A stretch of 64,000 bases of DNA, taken from assembly GCF_013403985.1 (NCBI RefSeq), contig NZ_JABFDF010000008.1, positions 62,001-126,000 on the forward strand, in the 5' to 3' direction. Positions 11,698-21,930 of the stretch are shown piece by piece. Numbering within the stretch: the stretch's first letter is position 1; each line of letters opens with the position of its first letter. A model generated the notes under the pieces. The model did no database searches and was not told the origin of the DNA. It saw only the letters and a program-made list of their open reading frames with translations. Origin of the DNA: Winogradskyella ludwigii (lineage in GTDB: Bacteria; Bacteroidota; Bacteroidia; Flavobacteriales; Flavobacteriaceae). The position numbers and the translations under genes are program-made.

Positions 11698-12690
11698 TTA
11701 GTCTTTGTCTAATTTATATTTGCTTAAATCCATTCCGAAGTTTAAACCTTTAACATTAACTAGTTCTTCTAGTTCAGTTAAAGACTTCTTACCGAAGTTT
11801 CTGAATTTCATTAAATCATTTTTATTGAATGATACTAAGTCTCCTAAAGTATCTACTTCTGCTGCTTTTAAACAATTAAGAGCACGTACAGAAAGATCCA
11901 TATCAACTAATTTAGTTTTCAATAGCTGTCTCATGTGAAGTGATTCTTCATCATAAGTTTCAGTCTGTGCAATTTCATCAGCTTCTAAAGTGATACGCTC
12001 ATCAGAGAATAACATGAAGTGGTGAATTAATATTTTAGCGGCTTCAGTTAAAGCATCTTTTGGGTTAATTGACCCATCAGTTCTAATTTCGAAAACTAAT
12101 TTTTCATAATCCGTCTTTTGTTCAACACGGAAGTTTTCGATTGCATACTTAACATTCTTTATTGGTGTAAAAATTGAATCTGTAAAGATTGTACCAATTG
12201 CTGCAGAAGCTTTTTTATTTTCTTCAGCAGGAACATAACCTCTTCCTTTTTCAATAGTTAACTCCATATTGATGTTAACTTTAGGATCTAAATTACAGAT
12301 AACTAAATCTGTATTTAACACTTGAAATCCAGAAATAAATTTCTGAAAATCTCCTGCTGTTATTTGATTTTGTCCTGAAATCGAAATTGTAACAGTTTCG
12401 TTATCAACTTCTTCGATTTGACGCTTAAAGTTAACTTGCTTTAAGTTCAAAATCATTTCAGTAACATCTTCAACAACACCTGAAATTGTAGAAAACTCAT
12501 GGTCTACACCTTCAATTCTAACCGATGTAATAGCAAAACCTTCTAAAGAAGATAATAAAACTCTTCTTAAAGCATTTCCTACTGTTAATCCGTATCCTGG
12601 TTCTAAAGGTCTGAATTCAAATTTACCTTCGAAATCAGTAGAATCAATCATGATTACTTTATCCGGTTTTTGAAAATTTAATATTGCCAT
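11698..12690 (-). CDS. rpoA: DNA-directed RNA polymerase subunit alpha
   Basis: Assembly platform of RNA polymerase. The 330-residue protein has the N-terminal dimerisation domain ([20 protein letters not shown]) and a C-terminal alpha-CTD from about residue 255. The CTD contains the helix-hairpin-helix-like segments L-S-V-R-A-L-N-C-L and [14 protein letters not shown] that contact DNA and activators. It lies in the usual rpsM-rpsK-rpsD-rpoA-rplQ order. Confidence 0.99.
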   Translation of the reverse strand: MAILNFQKPDKVIMIDSTDFEGKFEFRPLEPGYGLTVGNALRRVLLSSLEGFAITSVRIEGVDHEFSTISGVVEDVTEMILNLKQVNFKRQIEEVDNETVTISISGQNQITAGDFQKFISGFQVLNTDLVICNLDPKVNINMELTIEKGRGYVPAEENKKASAAIGTIFTDSIFTPIKNVKYAIENFRVEQKTDYEKLVFEIRTDGSINPKDALTEAAKILIHHFMLFSDERITLEADEIAQTETYDEESLHMRQLLKTKLVDMDLSVRALNCLKAAEVDTLGDLVSFNKNDLMKFRNFGKKSLTELEELVNVKGLNFGMDLSKYKLDKD

Positions 12691-12784
12691 ATTATTCTTC
12701 GTTTTAATTGTTGTTCAGTTGCGCGATTTAGAAGTATGAAGAAGACTAATAAATCCTTTGGCCAAATTACAATATGATTAATTA

Positions 12785-13390
12785 TTATTTAGAGTAAAGT
12801 TCAACGATCAATTGCTCGTTGATTTGTTCTGGAATTTGAATTCTTGCAGGAACAGCAACATAAGTACCTTCCTTAGAACCTGGATTCCAAGTAATCCATT
12901 CGTAAACATTGCTTGAATTAGCTAATGAATTTTGAATAGCTTCTAATGATTTTGATTTTTCTCTAACTCCAACAACATCTCCTGCTTTTAATTGGTATGA
13001 AGGAATATTTACCTTTTCACCGTTTACAGTAATATGTCTGTGTGATACTAATTGTCTAGCTCCACTACGTGTTGGGCTAATACCCATTCTAAAGACAACG
13101 TTATCTAAACGAGACTCACAAAGTTGAAGTAAAACCTCACCTGTAATTCCCTTCGCAGAAGTTGCTCTTTTGAACATGTTTCTAAATTGCTTTTCTAAAA
13201 TACCGTAAGTATATTTAGCTTTTTGCTTCTCCATTAATTGAACAGAGTATTCAGATTTTTTACCACGACGACGTGTGTTACCATGTTGCCCAGGTGGGTA
13301 ATTTCTTTTTTCGAAAGCCTTATCGTCTCCGAATATAGCTTGTCCGAATTTACGAGCTATTTTAGTTTTAGGACCAGTATATCTTGCCAT
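12785..13390 (-). CDS. rpsD: 30S ribosomal protein S4
   Basis: Primary 16S rRNA-binding protein of the small-subunit body. The 201-residue protein shows NYPPGQHG, then the S4 RNA-binding domain ([34 protein letters not shown]) and a Y-S-K end. The N-terminal zinc-finger cysteines of some S4 proteins are absent. A 215-base leader separates it from rpsK and contains a hairpin and an internal promoter. Confidence 0.99.
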   Translation of the reverse strand: MARYTGPKTKIARKFGQAIFGDDKAFEKRNYPPGQHGNTRRRGKKSEYSVQLMEKQKAKYTYGILEKQFRNMFKRATSAKGITGEVLLQLCESRLDNVVFRMGISPTRSGARQLVSHRHITVNGEKVNIPSYQLKAGDVVGVREKSKSLEAIQNSLANSSNVYEWITWNPGSKEGTYVAVPARIQIPEQINEQLIVELYSK

Positions 13391-13490
13391 TTTAATTTGT
13401 TTTTTAAGAGTGATTTGTGAATTAAGGTCTTAATCTTATCCTTCAAAATCGTTGTTCTCTTGTTGATACTTGTTAATAATTTTCAGTTTG

Positions 13491-13519
13491 CAAATTTATA
13501 CAAAATAAACTAATACCAA
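13491..13519 (-). promoter_or_regulatory. Internal promoter for rpsD-rpoA-rplQ
   Basis: On the minus strand, TTG (13517-13519), an 18-base spacer and TAAATTTG (13491-13498) match the Bacteroidota consensus. It lies 101 bases before the rpsD start and would allow independent transcription of rpsD, rpoA and rplQ. Confidence 0.6.
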
Positions 13520-13545
13520 CACATAAATGCGAGATATTAGTTTAT
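13505..13545 (-). terminator. Hairpin after rpsK, overlapping the rpsD promoter
   Basis: An 11-bp perfect AT-rich stem (13505-13515 with 13535-13545) has a 19-base loop. It lies 61 bases after the rpsK stop, and its stem partly covers the -33/spacer region of the rpsD promoter. It may terminate or attenuate read-through from rpsK; the large loop makes that uncertain. Confidence 0.4.
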
Positions 13546-13605
13546 TTAAAATTTGAGTAAGTTTTTCTAACTAAATATAGTTAGAAATCTAATATTAAAA
13601 TTAGA

Positions 13606-13989
13606 TTAAACTCTACGTCTTTTTGGAGGACGACAACCGTTATGTGGTAATGGAGTTACATCAATAATTTCTGATACTTCAATACCTGCATTGTGAATAG
13701 ATCTGATAGCAGATTCTCTACCGTTACCAGGACCTTTTACGTATGCCTTTACTTTCTTTAAACCAGCTTCTTTAGCTACTGCTGCAGCATCTTCTGCAGC
13801 TAATTGAGCAGCGTATGGTGTGTTCTTTTTCGAACCTCTAAAACCCATTTTTCCTGCTGATGACCAAGAAATAACGTCACCTTTTTTGTTTGTCAAAGAA
13901 ATAATGATGTTGTTAAATGAAGCAGTGATATGAGCTTCACCAATTGCATCAACTATAACTTTACGTTTTTTTGTACTTGCCTTTGCCAT
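13606..13989 (-). CDS. rpsK: 30S ribosomal protein S11
   Basis: Platform protein of the small subunit near the mRNA path. The 127-residue protein shows [22 protein letters not shown], the [18 protein letters not shown] segment, [15 protein letters not shown] and the C-terminal [18 protein letters not shown]. It lies 100 bases after rpsM. Confidence 0.99.
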   Translation of the reverse strand: MAKASTKKRKVIVDAIGEAHITASFNNIIISLTNKKGDVISWSSAGKMGFRGSKKNTPYAAQLAAEDAAAVAKEAGLKKVKAYVKGPGNGRESAIRSIHNAGIEVSEIIDVTPLPHNGCRPPKRRRV

Positions 13990-14089
13990 TATATTTTTAG
14001 CTTTTAGTATTAGTTTATAGTCGCTAGAATCCTAAACCGTTAAATTTCAAACAGATTCTTTCCAACGTCTAAAGACTAAAGACTATTTA

Positions 14090-14464
14090 TTATTTAGTTA
14101 CTTTCTTTTTGTTAGCAACCGTTTTACGTCTACCTTTTCTGGTACGAGAGTTGTTCTTAGTACGTTGTCCTCTTAAAGGAAGACCTACTCTATGACGAAT
14201 ACCTCTGTAACATCCAATATCCATTAATCGCTTAATGTTCATTTGAGTTTCCGAACGTAATTCACCTTCGATTTTGAAAGTTCCAACAGCTTCACGGATT
14301 GCTCCAATTTCGTCATCAGTCCAATCTTGTACTTTTGTACTTTCGTCAACTTTAGCTGCTGCTAAAATTTCTTTTGATCTACTTCTACCTACTCCGTAGA
14401 TATAAGTTAAAGAGATTACTCCTCTTTTCTGTTTTGGTATGTCTACACCTGCAATTCTTGCCAT
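14090..14464 (-). CDS. rpsM: 30S ribosomal protein S13
   Basis: Head protein of the small subunit contacting the large subunit and tRNA. The 124-residue protein begins [20 protein letters not shown] and ends with the basic [19 protein letters not shown] tail. It starts two bases after rpmJ in the spc/alpha junction. Confidence 0.99.
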   Translation of the reverse strand: MARIAGVDIPKQKRGVISLTYIYGVGRSRSKEILAAAKVDESTKVQDWTDDEIGAIREAVGTFKIEGELRSETQMNIKRLMDIGCYRGIRHRVGLPLRGQRTKNNSRTRKGRRKTVANKKKVTK

Positions 14465-14466
14465 AA

Positions 14467-14583
14467 TTACCCTTGTCTTTGTTTGAATCTAGGATTCTTT
14501 TTGTTAATGACGTAAAGTCTACCTTTTCTGCGCACTAGTTTACAGTCTACGCTTCTTTTCTTTACTGACGCTCTAACTTTCAT
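14467..14583 (-). CDS. rpmJ: 50S ribosomal protein L36
   Basis: A 38-residue gene read directly from the sequence. It begins [11 protein letters not shown] and ends NPRFKQRQG. The sequence has [18 protein letters not shown] in the middle. Only one of the four zinc-binding Cys positions of the classic C+ form remains, so this is a zinc-independent form. It lies between infA (4 bases) and rpsM (2 bases). Confidence 0.96.
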   Translation of the reverse strand: MKVRASVKKRSVDCKLVRRKGRLYVINKKNPRFKQRQG

Positions 14584-14587
14584 CGTA

Positions 14588-14803
14588 TTAGTATCTATAA
14601 GTTATGCGAGCCTTAGTTAAATCGTAAGGACTCATTTCTAATTTCACCTTATCTCCTGGTAACAACTTAATGTAATGCATACGCATTTTACCAGAGATAT
14701 GTGCAGTCACTATATGACCATTTTCTAATTCAACACGAAACATAGCATTGGATAATGCTTCTATAATTGTTCCGTCTTGTTCTATTGCTGCTTGTTTTGC
14801 CAT
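14588..14803 (-). CDS. infA: Translation initiation factor IF-1
   Basis: A 71-residue S1-like OB-fold protein that blocks the A site during initiation. It shows [23 protein letters not shown], the [19 protein letters not shown] core and a [11 protein letters not shown] end. It lies between secY (12 bases) and rpmJ, the usual order. Confidence 0.99.
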   Translation of the reverse strand: MAKQAAIEQDGTIIEALSNAMFRVELENGHIVTAHISGKMRMHYIKLLPGDKVKLEMSPYDLTKARITYRY

Positions 14804-14815
14804 AGTAATATCTTA

Positions 14816-16180
14816 TTATTGCGAAACCGCTTTTCTGTTCTTTCCAGTTTTCATTAAACCGTCATAATGCTTATTCAATAAATAAGAATTAATCTGTTGC
14901 ATTGTATCAATAGCAACACCGACCATAATTAAAAGTGAAGTACCACCAAAGAATAATGCCCAACCTTGTTGTACACTCATTAACTTAACAATAAATGCTG
15001 GAAATATAGCAATTAACGCTAAGAAAATAGAACCCGGTAAAGTGATTTGAGACATTATCTTATCTAAATACTCTGACGTTTCCGATCCTGGACGAATACC
15101 TGGAATAAAACCACCACTACGTTTAAGATCATCTGCCATTTTATTAGTTGGTACTGTAATTGCTGTATAAAAATATGTAAATATTATTATTAATAAAGCA
15201 AAAATCAAGTTGTACCAAAATCCAAACATATCTTGGAAATTAGATTGCATCCATAATCCCGTACTTGTATCTTTTAACCAAGCTGAACCACCTATTAAAC
15301 TTGGAACAAACATAATTGCTTGTGCAAAGATAATTGGCATTACACCTGAAGCATTTAACTTTAAAGGTAAAAACTGACGTGAACCAAATACATTCTTTTC
15401 ATAACCACCAGAAGCCGTTCTTCTTGCGTATTGTACAGCTATCTTTCTAACTGCCATTACTAAGAAAATAGCACCCAAAATAATTAAGAACCATATAACA
15501 AGTTCAATTAATATCATCATGAAACCACCATTTCCACCTTCTAATCGAGAGTACATATTTTGTACAAATGATTGTGGTAATGTTGCAATGATACCAACCA
15601 TAATTAATAATGAAATACCATTACCAATTCCCTTATCTGTAATCTTTTCACCTAACCACATTGCGAATACACAACCAGTTACTAAAATTATTACTGAAGA
15701 GAAGTAGAAAATATTTTCACTAAAACCAGGAACCAACATAGAACCCATTGATGATGCTCCAGACAATGCTGGAATACTTGCTAAATAACCTGGTGCTTGT
15801 ACTAAACAAATACCAATAGTTAACCAACGTGTAATTTGAGTAATCTTTTTCTGACCACTAGCACCTTCTTTCTGAAGTTTCTGTAAGTAAGGAATAGCTA
15901 TACCCATTAATTGAACCACAATGGAAGCAGAAATGTAAGGCATAATACCTAAAGCAAAAACTGATGCATTAGCAAAAGCTCCACCTGTAAAAGCGTTTAA
16001 CAATCCTAATATACCACCATCCATACCAGCTTGTAAACCACCTAGTGAATCTATATTAATACCAGGTAATACAACCTGAGCACCAAAACGATACACTAAC
16101 AATAAACCTAAGGTTAGAACAATTCTATCCTTAAGTTCAGTGATTTTCCAAACGTTTTTTAATGTTTCTATTATTTTCAT
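14816..16180 (-). CDS. secY: Protein translocase subunit SecY
   Basis: Pore of the Sec translocon in the inner membrane. The 454-residue protein has about ten hydrophobic helices. Conserved parts are the plug region after the first helix (GLLNAFTGGAFANASVFALG), the GEKITDKGIGNGISLLIM segment, the basic cytosolic loop VRKIAVQYARR and ADDLKRSGGFIPGIRPG before the last helices. It sits after rplO in the spc operon as in most bacteria. Confidence 0.99.
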   Translation of the reverse strand: MKIIETLKNVWKITELKDRIVLTLGLLLVYRFGAQVVLPGINIDSLGGLQAGMDGGILGLLNAFTGGAFANASVFALGIMPYISASIVVQLMGIAIPYLQKLQKEGASGQKKITQITRWLTIGICLVQAPGYLASIPALSGASSMGSMLVPGFSENIFYFSSVIILVTGCVFAMWLGEKITDKGIGNGISLLIMVGIIATLPQSFVQNMYSRLEGGNGGFMMILIELVIWFLIILGAIFLVMAVRKIAVQYARRTASGGYEKNVFGSRQFLPLKLNASGVMPIIFAQAIMFVPSLIGGSAWLKDTSTGLWMQSNFQDMFGFWYNLIFALLIIIFTYFYTAITVPTNKMADDLKRSGGFIPGIRPGSETSEYLDKIMSQITLPGSIFLALIAIFPAFIVKLMSVQQGWALFFGGTSLLIMVGVAIDTMQQINSYLLNKHYDGLMKTGKNRKAVSQ

Positions 16181-16189
16181 CCTATAATC

Positions 16190-16642
16190 TTATAAAGTTA
16201 CAGCTTCACCACCAGCAGCTTCAATAGCAGCTTTTGCCGTAGCAGTAAATTTATGAGCAGTTACTGTTAATTTAGTTTTTAACTCTCCTCTACCTAAGAT
16301 TTTCACTAGTTCATTCTTACCAGCTAAACCTAAAGATAAAAGCGTTTCAAAATCAACACTATCTTTAATTACTTTTTCGTCTACCAACTTCTGTAACGTA
16401 TCTAAGTTTACACCTTGATATTCTACTCTGTTAATGTTAGTGAAACCAAATTTAGGAACACGTCTTTGTAATGGCATTTGACCACCTTCAAATCCTAATT
16501 TCTTAGAATAACCTGAACGCGACTTTGCACCTTTATGACCACGAGTTGCCGTACCACCTTTACCAGAACCTTGACCACGTCCAATACGCTTACCTTGGTT
16601 TTTTACTGAACCTTCTGCAGGTTTTAAATTACTTAAATTCAT
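16190..16642 (-). CDS. rplO: 50S ribosomal protein L15
   Basis: Large-subunit assembly protein. The 150-residue sequence starts MNLSNLKPAEGSVKNQGKRI, followed by the Gly-rich GRGQGSGKGGTATRGHKGAK extension that enters the rRNA core. It ends with a globular domain containing AIEAAGGEAVTL. It lies nine bases before secY. Confidence 0.99.
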   Translation of the reverse strand: MNLSNLKPAEGSVKNQGKRIGRGQGSGKGGTATRGHKGAKSRSGYSKKLGFEGGQMPLQRRVPKFGFTNINRVEYQGVNLDTLQKLVDEKVIKDSVDFETLLSLGLAGKNELVKILGRGELKTKLTVTAHKFTATAKAAIEAAGGEAVTL

Positions 16643-16656
16643 TTTAAGTTATATTT

Positions 16657-16836
16657 TTAAGCTTCTTCAATAGAAACTAAATGTTCAACTTTCTTAACCA
16701 TACCAAGGATGTTCGGTGTGGCGTCGTGCTCTACAACTTGTCCAATCTTTTTTAAACCTAAAGCTAACAATGTTAACTTTTGTCTCTTAGTACGATTGAT
16801 TGCACTTTTTACTTTCTTTACTTTAATCTTTGCCAT
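16657..16836 (-). CDS. rpmD: 50S ribosomal protein L30
   Basis: A 59-residue gene read directly from the sequence. It begins MAKIKVKKVKSAINRTKRQK and continues with the family core LTLLALGLKKIGQVVEH, then TPNILGMVKKVEHLVSIEEA. Size and position between rpsE and rplO fit bacterial L30. Confidence 0.96.
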   Translation of the reverse strand: MAKIKVKKVKSAINRTKRQKLTLLALGLKKIGQVVEHDATPNILGMVKKVEHLVSIEEA

Positions 16837-16849
16837 CTTATCCTATCGA

Positions 16850-17374
16850 TTATCCGTTAAATACTTTTTCAAGTGAAATTCCACGCTCTTTAGCTACAGA
16901 CTTAGCATCTCTTAATTGTAATAAAGCATCAAAAGTTGCCTTAACTACATTATGAGGGTTAGAAGAACCTTGAGACTTAGATAATACATCATGTATACCA
17001 ACTGCTTCAAGAACAACTCTTACAGCACCACCAGCAATAACTCCTGTACCAGGTGCTGCTGGGATAATGTTAACTCTTGCTCCACCATACTTACCTTTTT
17101 GTTCGTGTGGTATAGTTCCTTTAAGAATTGGAATTCTTACTAAATTCTTCTTAGCATCTTCAATCGCTTTAGCAATTGCAGTAGCAACATCTTTAGATTT
17201 ACCTAAACCTTGTCCTACAACATTTGTTTCATCACCAACAACAACAATCGCAGAAAAACCAAATGCTCTACCACCTTTTGTTACTTTAGTTACACGCTGC
17301 ACACCTACTAAGCGATCCTTTAATTCTAATCCGCTTGGTTTAACAAGCTCTGCGTTTTTATATTTTTGATACAT
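16850..17374 (-). CDS. rpsE: 30S ribosomal protein S5
   Basis: Decoding-fidelity protein of the small subunit. The 174-residue protein has the double-stranded RNA-binding fold ([29 protein letters not shown]) and the C-terminal domain with [25 protein letters not shown] split across the conserved GG and GS stretches. It is followed 13 bases later by rpmD. Confidence 0.98.
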   Translation of the reverse strand: MYQKYKNAELVKPSGLELKDRLVGVQRVTKVTKGGRAFGFSAIVVVGDETNVVGQGLGKSKDVATAIAKAIEDAKKNLVRIPILKGTIPHEQKGKYGGARVNIIPAAPGTGVIAGGAVRVVLEAVGIHDVLSKSQGSSNPHNVVKATFDALLQLRDAKSVAKERGISLEKVFNG

Positions 17375-17380
17375 ATTGTC

Positions 17381-17737
17381 TTAAAATTTAAGTCCTGCTT
17401 CTCTAGCACCTTCTGCTAATGATTTTACTCTTCCATGATATAAATAACCACCTCTATCAAAAGAAATAGTTTCAACACCAGCCTTCATAGCTTTTTCTGC
17501 AACAGATTTACCAACTAAAGTTGCTATTTCTGATTTGTTTCCTTTAGAATCTGTAATGTCTTTATCTCTAGAAGACGCAGCAGCTAAAGTTTGACCAGTT
17601 ACATCATCTACAAGTTGAGCATAAATTTCTTTATTACTTCTAAAAACAGCTAATCTTGGTTTTGTTTGAGTACCAGATACTACCTTACGGATTCTGTTTT
17701 TAATTCTTATTCTTCTTTCGTTCTTTGTCAATGCCAT
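17381..17737 (-). CDS. rplR: 50S ribosomal protein L18
   Basis: Binds 5S rRNA in the central protuberance. The 118-residue protein shows the basic N terminus [19 protein letters not shown], the [19 protein letters not shown] strand and the C-terminal [20 protein letters not shown]. It lies six bases before rpsE. Confidence 0.99.
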   Translation of the reverse strand: MALTKNERRIRIKNRIRKVVSGTQTKPRLAVFRSNKEIYAQLVDDVTGQTLAAASSRDKDITDSKGNKSEIATLVGKSVAEKAMKAGVETISFDRGGYLYHGRVKSLAEGAREAGLKF

Positions 17738-17747
17738 AACTTAATTA

Positions 17748-18290
17748 TTAAGCTGATTTACCTGCTTTTCTTCTAATTTCTTCACCAACAAACTTGATAC
17801 CTTTTCCTTTGTAAGGTTCAGGTCTTCTAAAGCCACGGATTTTTGCTGCGACTTGACCAACCAATTGTTTGTCAAAAGACGTTAATTTAATAATTGGATT
17901 CTTACCTTTTTCAGAAATCGTCTCTACTGTTACTTCTGGAGCGATGTCCAAAACAATATTATGAGAAAATCCTACGGCTAAATCTAATTTTTGTCCTTGA
18001 TTTGCTGCTCTATAACCTACACCAACCATCTCTAGTTGTTTGGTCCAACCTTTAGAAACACCTTCAATCATGTTAGCAATTAATGCTCTATAAAGACCAT
18101 GTTTTGCTCTTAAATCTTTCTTATCAGAAGAACGCTCTAAAGTAATAGTACCGTCTTCTAATTTTATTGTAATTTCTGAATACTCTTGAGTTAATTCACC
18201 AAGTTTACCTTTAGCGATAATAACGTTGTCTTTAATCTCAACTGTTACACCTTCAGGAACTGTTATTGGGTTTTTACCTATTCTTGACAT
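17748..18290 (-). CDS. rplF: 50S ribosomal protein L6
   Basis: Large-subunit protein near the factor-binding site, built from two similar domains. The 180-residue protein begins MSRIGKNPITVPEGVTVEI. It carries the MIEGVSKGWTKQLEMVGVGY segment and the C-terminal signature RRPEPYKGKGIKF. It lies 12 bases after rpsH. Confidence 0.99.
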   Translation of the reverse strand: MSRIGKNPITVPEGVTVEIKDNVIIAKGKLGELTQEYSEITIKLEDGTITLERSSDKKDLRAKHGLYRALIANMIEGVSKGWTKQLEMVGVGYRAANQGQKLDLAVGFSHNIVLDIAPEVTVETISEKGKNPIIKLTSFDKQLVGQVAAKIRGFRRPEPYKGKGIKFVGEEIRRKAGKSA

Positions 18291-18302
18291 AATTTCCTGT
18301 TT

Positions 18303-18701
18303 TTAGTATACGAAACATAAGACTTCACCACCAACGTTTTCTCTTTGCGCTTGTTTACCTGTCATCACACCGTGAGACGTTGAAACAATAGCAATACCTA
18401 ATCCGTTAAGGATTCTTGGCATTTCGTTAGAAGAAGCATATTTACGTAAACCTGGTTTACTAATTCTTTGAATTTTTTTGATAACAGATTCTTTCGTATC
18501 CTTACTGTACTTCAAGGCTATTTTAATAGTCCCTTGAACTGAAGAGTCATCAAATTTATAACTTAAGATAAATCCTTGATCGAATAAAATCTTAGTTATT
18601 TCTTTTTTTAAATTAGATGCAGGAATTTCAACCACTCTGTGATTTGCCTTTACTGCGTTTCTAACTCGCGTTAAATAATCCGCTATTGGATCTGTGTTCA
18701 T
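18303..18701 (-). CDS. rpsH: 30S ribosomal protein S8
   Basis: 16S rRNA-binding protein. In E. coli it also represses its own operon. The 132-residue protein shows DPIADYLTRVRNAVKANH and the C-terminal GLGIAIVSTSHGVMTGKQA followed by GGEVLCFVY. A 62-base gap before it is the largest within the spc part apart from the hairpin regions. Confidence 0.99.
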   Translation of the reverse strand: MNTDPIADYLTRVRNAVKANHRVVEIPASNLKKEITKILFDQGFILSYKFDDSSVQGTIKIALKYSKDTKESVIKKIQRISKPGLRKYASSNEMPRILNGLGIAIVSTSHGVMTGKQAQRENVGGEVLCFVY

Positions 18702-18763
18702 ATATATTAATTTGCGGTAGCGGTTTTCGACATTATTGCCAAACCTGAAACCAATTTATAATT

Positions 18764-19033
18764 TTACCAAGATGCTTTTCTAACACCAGGAATTAAGCCT
18801 TGATTAGCCATTTCTCTAAACATTACACGAGAAATTCCAAATTGTCTCATGTAACCTTTAGGTCTTCCTGTAAGTTTGCAACGGTTGTGCTGACGTATTG
18901 GTGAAGCATTTTTTGGTAATTTCTGTAATGCTTCATAATCTCCAGCTTCTTTCAAAGCTTTACGTTTTTCTGCATATTTAGCTACCGTTTTAGAACGCTT
19001 AACCTCACGGGCTTTCATTGATTCTTTAGCCAT
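18764..19033 (-). CDS. rpsN: 30S ribosomal protein S14 (zinc-independent form)
   Basis: Head protein of the small subunit. The 89-residue protein begins [20 protein letters not shown] and ends with the conserved [20 protein letters not shown] and PGVRKASW. Only one Cys is present (HNRCKLTGR), so it is the form without the zinc ribbon. It is spaced two bases from rplE. Confidence 0.98.
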   Translation of the reverse strand: MAKESMKAREVKRSKTVAKYAEKRKALKEAGDYEALQKLPKNASPIRQHNRCKLTGRPKGYMRQFGISRVMFREMANQGLIPGVRKASW

Positions 19034-19035
19034 AA

Positions 19036-19587
19036 TTAATTCTTTTTAAAAGGTAATCCTAATTCTGTTAATAAAGACTTTGCTTCCTTATCTGTGTCTG
19101 CAGTAGTTACAAATGTAATATCCATTCCTGAAATTTTATTAACTTTATCAATATCAATTTCTGGAAAGATAATTTGTTCTACAACACCTAAGTTATAATT
19201 TCCACGACCATCAAAACCTGTAGCTTTGATTCCGTTAAAATCTCTTACTCGTGGTAAAGCTGAAGTTACCAAACGATCTAAGAATTCATACATTTGCTCT
19301 CCTCTCAAAGTTACCTTAGCGCCAATTGGCATACCCTTACGTAACTTAAATGAAGCAACATCTTTCTTAGACATTGTATGAATAGCTTTCTGTCCAGATA
19401 TTTTTGTAAGTTCTTCAACTGCGTGATCGATTAATTTCTTATCCGCAACAGCTGCACCAACACCTTTAGATATTACTATCTTAGTAAGTTTAGGCACCTG
19501 CATTACATTTTTATATCCAAATTCTTCCGTAAGAGCAGGAACAACTTTGTCCTTGTACTCTTGTTTTAATCTTGCAACGTAAGCCAT
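19036..19587 (-). CDS. rplE: 50S ribosomal protein L5
   Basis: 5S rRNA-binding protein of the central protuberance. The 183-residue protein shows [36 protein letters not shown] and the C-terminal [20 protein letters not shown]. Spacing to both neighbours is two bases. Confidence 0.99.
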   Translation of the reverse strand: MAYVARLKQEYKDKVVPALTEEFGYKNVMQVPKLTKIVISKGVGAAVADKKLIDHAVEELTKISGQKAIHTMSKKDVASFKLRKGMPIGAKVTLRGEQMYEFLDRLVTSALPRVRDFNGIKATGFDGRGNYNLGVVEQIIFPEIDIDKVNKISGMDITFVTTADTDKEAKSLLTELGLPFKKN

Positions 19588-19589
19588 AA

Positions 19590-19901
19590 TTAAATTACTT
19601 CATTAGATTTTTTTGAAAATCTTACTTTATTATCACCATCCATTTTAGAACCTACTCTAGTTGTTTCTCCTTTAGAGGTTAACAACGATAAGTTAGAAAT
19701 ATGAATAGATGCTTCTTTCTCTACAATTCCACCTTGAGGACTTTGTGCACTTGGTTTCGTATGTTTCTTAACCATGTTCACACCTTCTACGATGGCTCTG
19801 TTCTTATCTATTAATACTTTAAGTATTTTCCCTTCTGATCCTTTATGATCACCAGCAATTACTTTAACAGTATCTCCTGATTTTATTTTAAGCTTTGTCA
19901 T
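19590..19901 (-). CDS. rplX: 50S ribosomal protein L24
   Basis: Assembly-initiator protein of the large subunit with a KOW motif ([20 protein letters not shown]). I start at [10 protein letters not shown], giving 103 residues. An upstream in-frame ATG at 19913 adds only MISK and would abut the rplN stop. The core [20 protein letters not shown] is typical. Confidence 0.97.
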   Translation of the reverse strand: MTKLKIKSGDTVKVIAGDHKGSEGKILKVLIDKNRAIVEGVNMVKKHTKPSAQSPQGGIVEKEASIHISNLSLLTSKGETTRVGSKMDGDNKVRFSKKSNEVI

Positions 19902-19913
19902 CTTACTTATCAA

Positions 19914-20282
19914 TTAAAGCACCTCTGGTGCCAATGATACAATTTTCATGAATTGTTTATCACGAAGTTCTCTAGCTACAGGTCCAAAAACACGAGTTCC
20001 TCTCATTTCCCCTTGAGGATTTAAAAGTACACAAGCGTTATCGTCAAATCTAATGTAAGATCCATCAGGACGTCTTACTTCTTTAGCTGTACGTACAACT
20101 ACTGCAGTAGAAACAGCACCTTTCTTAATGGCACCATTAGGTGTAGCATCTTTAACAGCTACTACAATCTTATCTCCTACAGAAGCATATCTTCTTTTAG
20201 TTCCACCTAGTACACGGATAGTTAAAACTTCCTTTGCACCAGTGTTATCAGCTACTTTTAATCTTGATTCTTGTTGTAACAT
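19914..20282 (-). CDS. rplN: 50S ribosomal protein L14
   Basis: Intersubunit-bridge protein and the docking site of RsfS, which is also encoded in this window. The 122-residue sequence starts [20 protein letters not shown] and has the signature [20 protein letters not shown]. It starts two bases after the rpsQ stop. Confidence 0.99.
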   Translation of the reverse strand: MLQQESRLKVADNTGAKEVLTIRVLGGTKRRYASVGDKIVVAVKDATPNGAIKKGAVSTAVVVRTAKEVRRPDGSYIRFDDNACVLLNPQGEMRGTRVFGPVARELRDKQFMKIVSLAPEVL

Positions 20283-20284
20283 AA

Positions 20285-20542
20285 TTACTTCGCTCTTTCA
20301 ATTATTTCTACTAATCTCCAACATTTAGATTTACTTAAAGGTCGTGTTTCCATGATCTTTACTGTATCTCCTTCGTTGCAGTCATTTGTCTCATCGTGTG
20401 CGACATATTTCTTTGTCTTTAACACGAATTTTCCATACATAGGGTGCTTTACTTTCTTAACTTCTGCAACTACAATAGATTTCTCCATTTTGTTACTAGT
20501 TACGATCCCTATACGTTCTTTTCTTAAGTTTCTTTTTTCCAT
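20285..20542 (-). CDS. rpsQ: 30S ribosomal protein S17
   Basis: Primary 16S rRNA-binding OB-fold protein of 85 residues. It shows [39 protein letters not shown] and the [19 protein letters not shown] end that defines the family. Confidence 0.99.
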   Translation of the reverse strand: MEKRNLRKERIGIVTSNKMEKSIVVAEVKKVKHPMYGKFVLKTKKYVAHDETNDCNEGDTVKIMETRPLSKSKCWRLVEIIERAK

Positions 20543-20559
20543 CTTTCAGCAGAATACGA

Positions 20560-20751
20560 TTATTGTACGTCTCTATTAGTTAATTCTGTTGCCACTCGAG
20601 CTACTGTACGACGTGCAACGCGTAACTGAATTGGGTTATCTAAAGGAGAAATAGTATGAGCCATTTTCAGGTCCGTATAACTCTTTTTAGATTCACTAAG
20701 TTTCTCTTGTAACTCAGCTATTGAAAGCTGTTTAATTTCTGATTGCTTCAT
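20560..20751 (-). CDS. rpmC: 50S ribosomal protein L29
   Basis: A 63-residue two-helix protein near the exit tunnel and the trigger-factor site. It shows the KQLSIAELQEKLSESKKSY helix, then NPIQLRVARRTVARVATEL. Position between rplP and rpsQ is standard. Confidence 0.98.
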   Translation of the reverse strand: MKQSEIKQLSIAELQEKLSESKKSYTDLKMAHTISPLDNPIQLRVARRTVARVATELTNRDVQ

Positions 20752-20763
20752 AATATCTTTCTA

Positions 20764-21183
20764 TTAAGCTTCGTAATCTCTAGCTATGATAAACTTAGTT
20801 TTTACAGGAAGTTTTTGTGCTGCTAATCTAAGTGCTTCTTGTGCTGTTTCTAACGGCACACCACTTATTTCAAATAACATACGTCCTGGTCTCACAACGG
20901 CTGCCCAATATTCTACACCACCTTTACCTTTACCCATACGTACTTCAAGAGGTTTCTTTGTAATAGGCTTGTCTGGAAATATTTTAATCCATAACGATCC
21001 TTCTCTCTTCATGAAACGTGTAGCGGCAATACGAGCTGCTTCTATTTGACGTGCAGTTATAAACGTCGATTCTAATGACTTAATACCGAAAGTACCATTT
21101 GATAACAAATGACCTCTTCCTGCATTACCTTTCATACGTCCTTTTTGCTGCTTACGAAATTTTGTTCTTTTAGGCTGTAACAT
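20764..21183 (-). CDS. rplP: 50S ribosomal protein L16
   Basis: Contacts A-site tRNA on the large subunit. The 139-residue protein starts [20 protein letters not shown]. It carries [19 protein letters not shown] and [20 protein letters not shown]. In E. coli, Arg81 of this protein is hydroxylated; the matching arginine appears in PLEVRMGKG. Confidence 0.99.
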   Translation of the reverse strand: MLQPKRTKFRKQQKGRMKGNAGRGHLLSNGTFGIKSLESTFITARQIEAARIAATRFMKREGSLWIKIFPDKPITKKPLEVRMGKGKGGVEYWAAVVRPGRMLFEISGVPLETAQEALRLAAQKLPVKTKFIIARDYEA

Positions 21184-21203
21184 TTTGTCTTTTCTTTAAA
21201 AAA

Positions 21204-21923
21204 TTACTTTCTACGACGAGGTTGGTTCTTGTTTCCACCACGTCCACCTTTACCTTTTTGTTGTTTAGATAAACCGACTAATGGAGAAAGTTCTCTTTTT
21301 CCATAAACTTCGCCTTTCATTATCCAAACTTTGATACCCAATCTACCATAAGTAGTGTGAGCTTCTACTAGAGCATAATCAATGTCAGCTCTAAATGTAG
21401 ATAAAGGGATACGACCTTCTTTATAGTGTTCTGATCGTGCCATTTCAGCACCATTTAAACGACCACTAATCTGAATTTTAATACCTTCTGCATTCATACG
21501 AATAGCTGCTGCAATGGCCATTTTAATGGCACGTCTGTAAGAAATTCTACTTTCAATTTGACGAGCGACACTTGCTGCTACTAAAAATGCATCTAGTTCA
21601 GGTCTTTTGATTTCAAAGATGTTCAATTGAACCTCTTTATCAGTAATCTTTTTAAGCTCTTCTTTTAACTTGTCTACCTCTTGGCCACCTTTCCCGATAA
21701 TAATACCAGGTCTAGCAGTAGTGATAGTAACGGTTACAAGTTTAAGCGTACGCTCAATAATTACTCTACTTACACTAGCTTTTGATAGACGAGCATGAAT
21801 ATACTTTCTAATCTTATCGTCTTCGGCAAGTTTATCACCATAATCGTTTCCTCCGTACCAGTTAGATTCCCATCCTCTGATAATTCCTAAGCGATTTCCG
21901 ATTGGATTTGTCTTTTGTCCCAT
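21204..21923 (-). CDS. rpsC: 30S ribosomal protein S3
   Basis: mRNA-entry protein of the small subunit. The 239-residue protein begins [20 protein letters not shown]. It contains a KH domain with [18 protein letters not shown] and ends in the basic, Gly-rich tail [17 protein letters not shown]. It lies seven bases after rplV. Confidence 0.99.
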   Translation of the reverse strand: MGQKTNPIGNRLGIIRGWESNWYGGNDYGDKLAEDDKIRKYIHARLSKASVSRVIIERTLKLVTVTITTARPGIIIGKGGQEVDKLKEELKKITDKEVQLNIFEIKRPELDAFLVAASVARQIESRISYRRAIKMAIAAAIRMNAEGIKIQISGRLNGAEMARSEHYKEGRIPLSTFRADIDYALVEAHTTYGRLGIKVWIMKGEVYGKRELSPLVGLSKQQKGKGGRGGNKNQPRRRK

Positions 21924-21930
21924 ATCTGTC

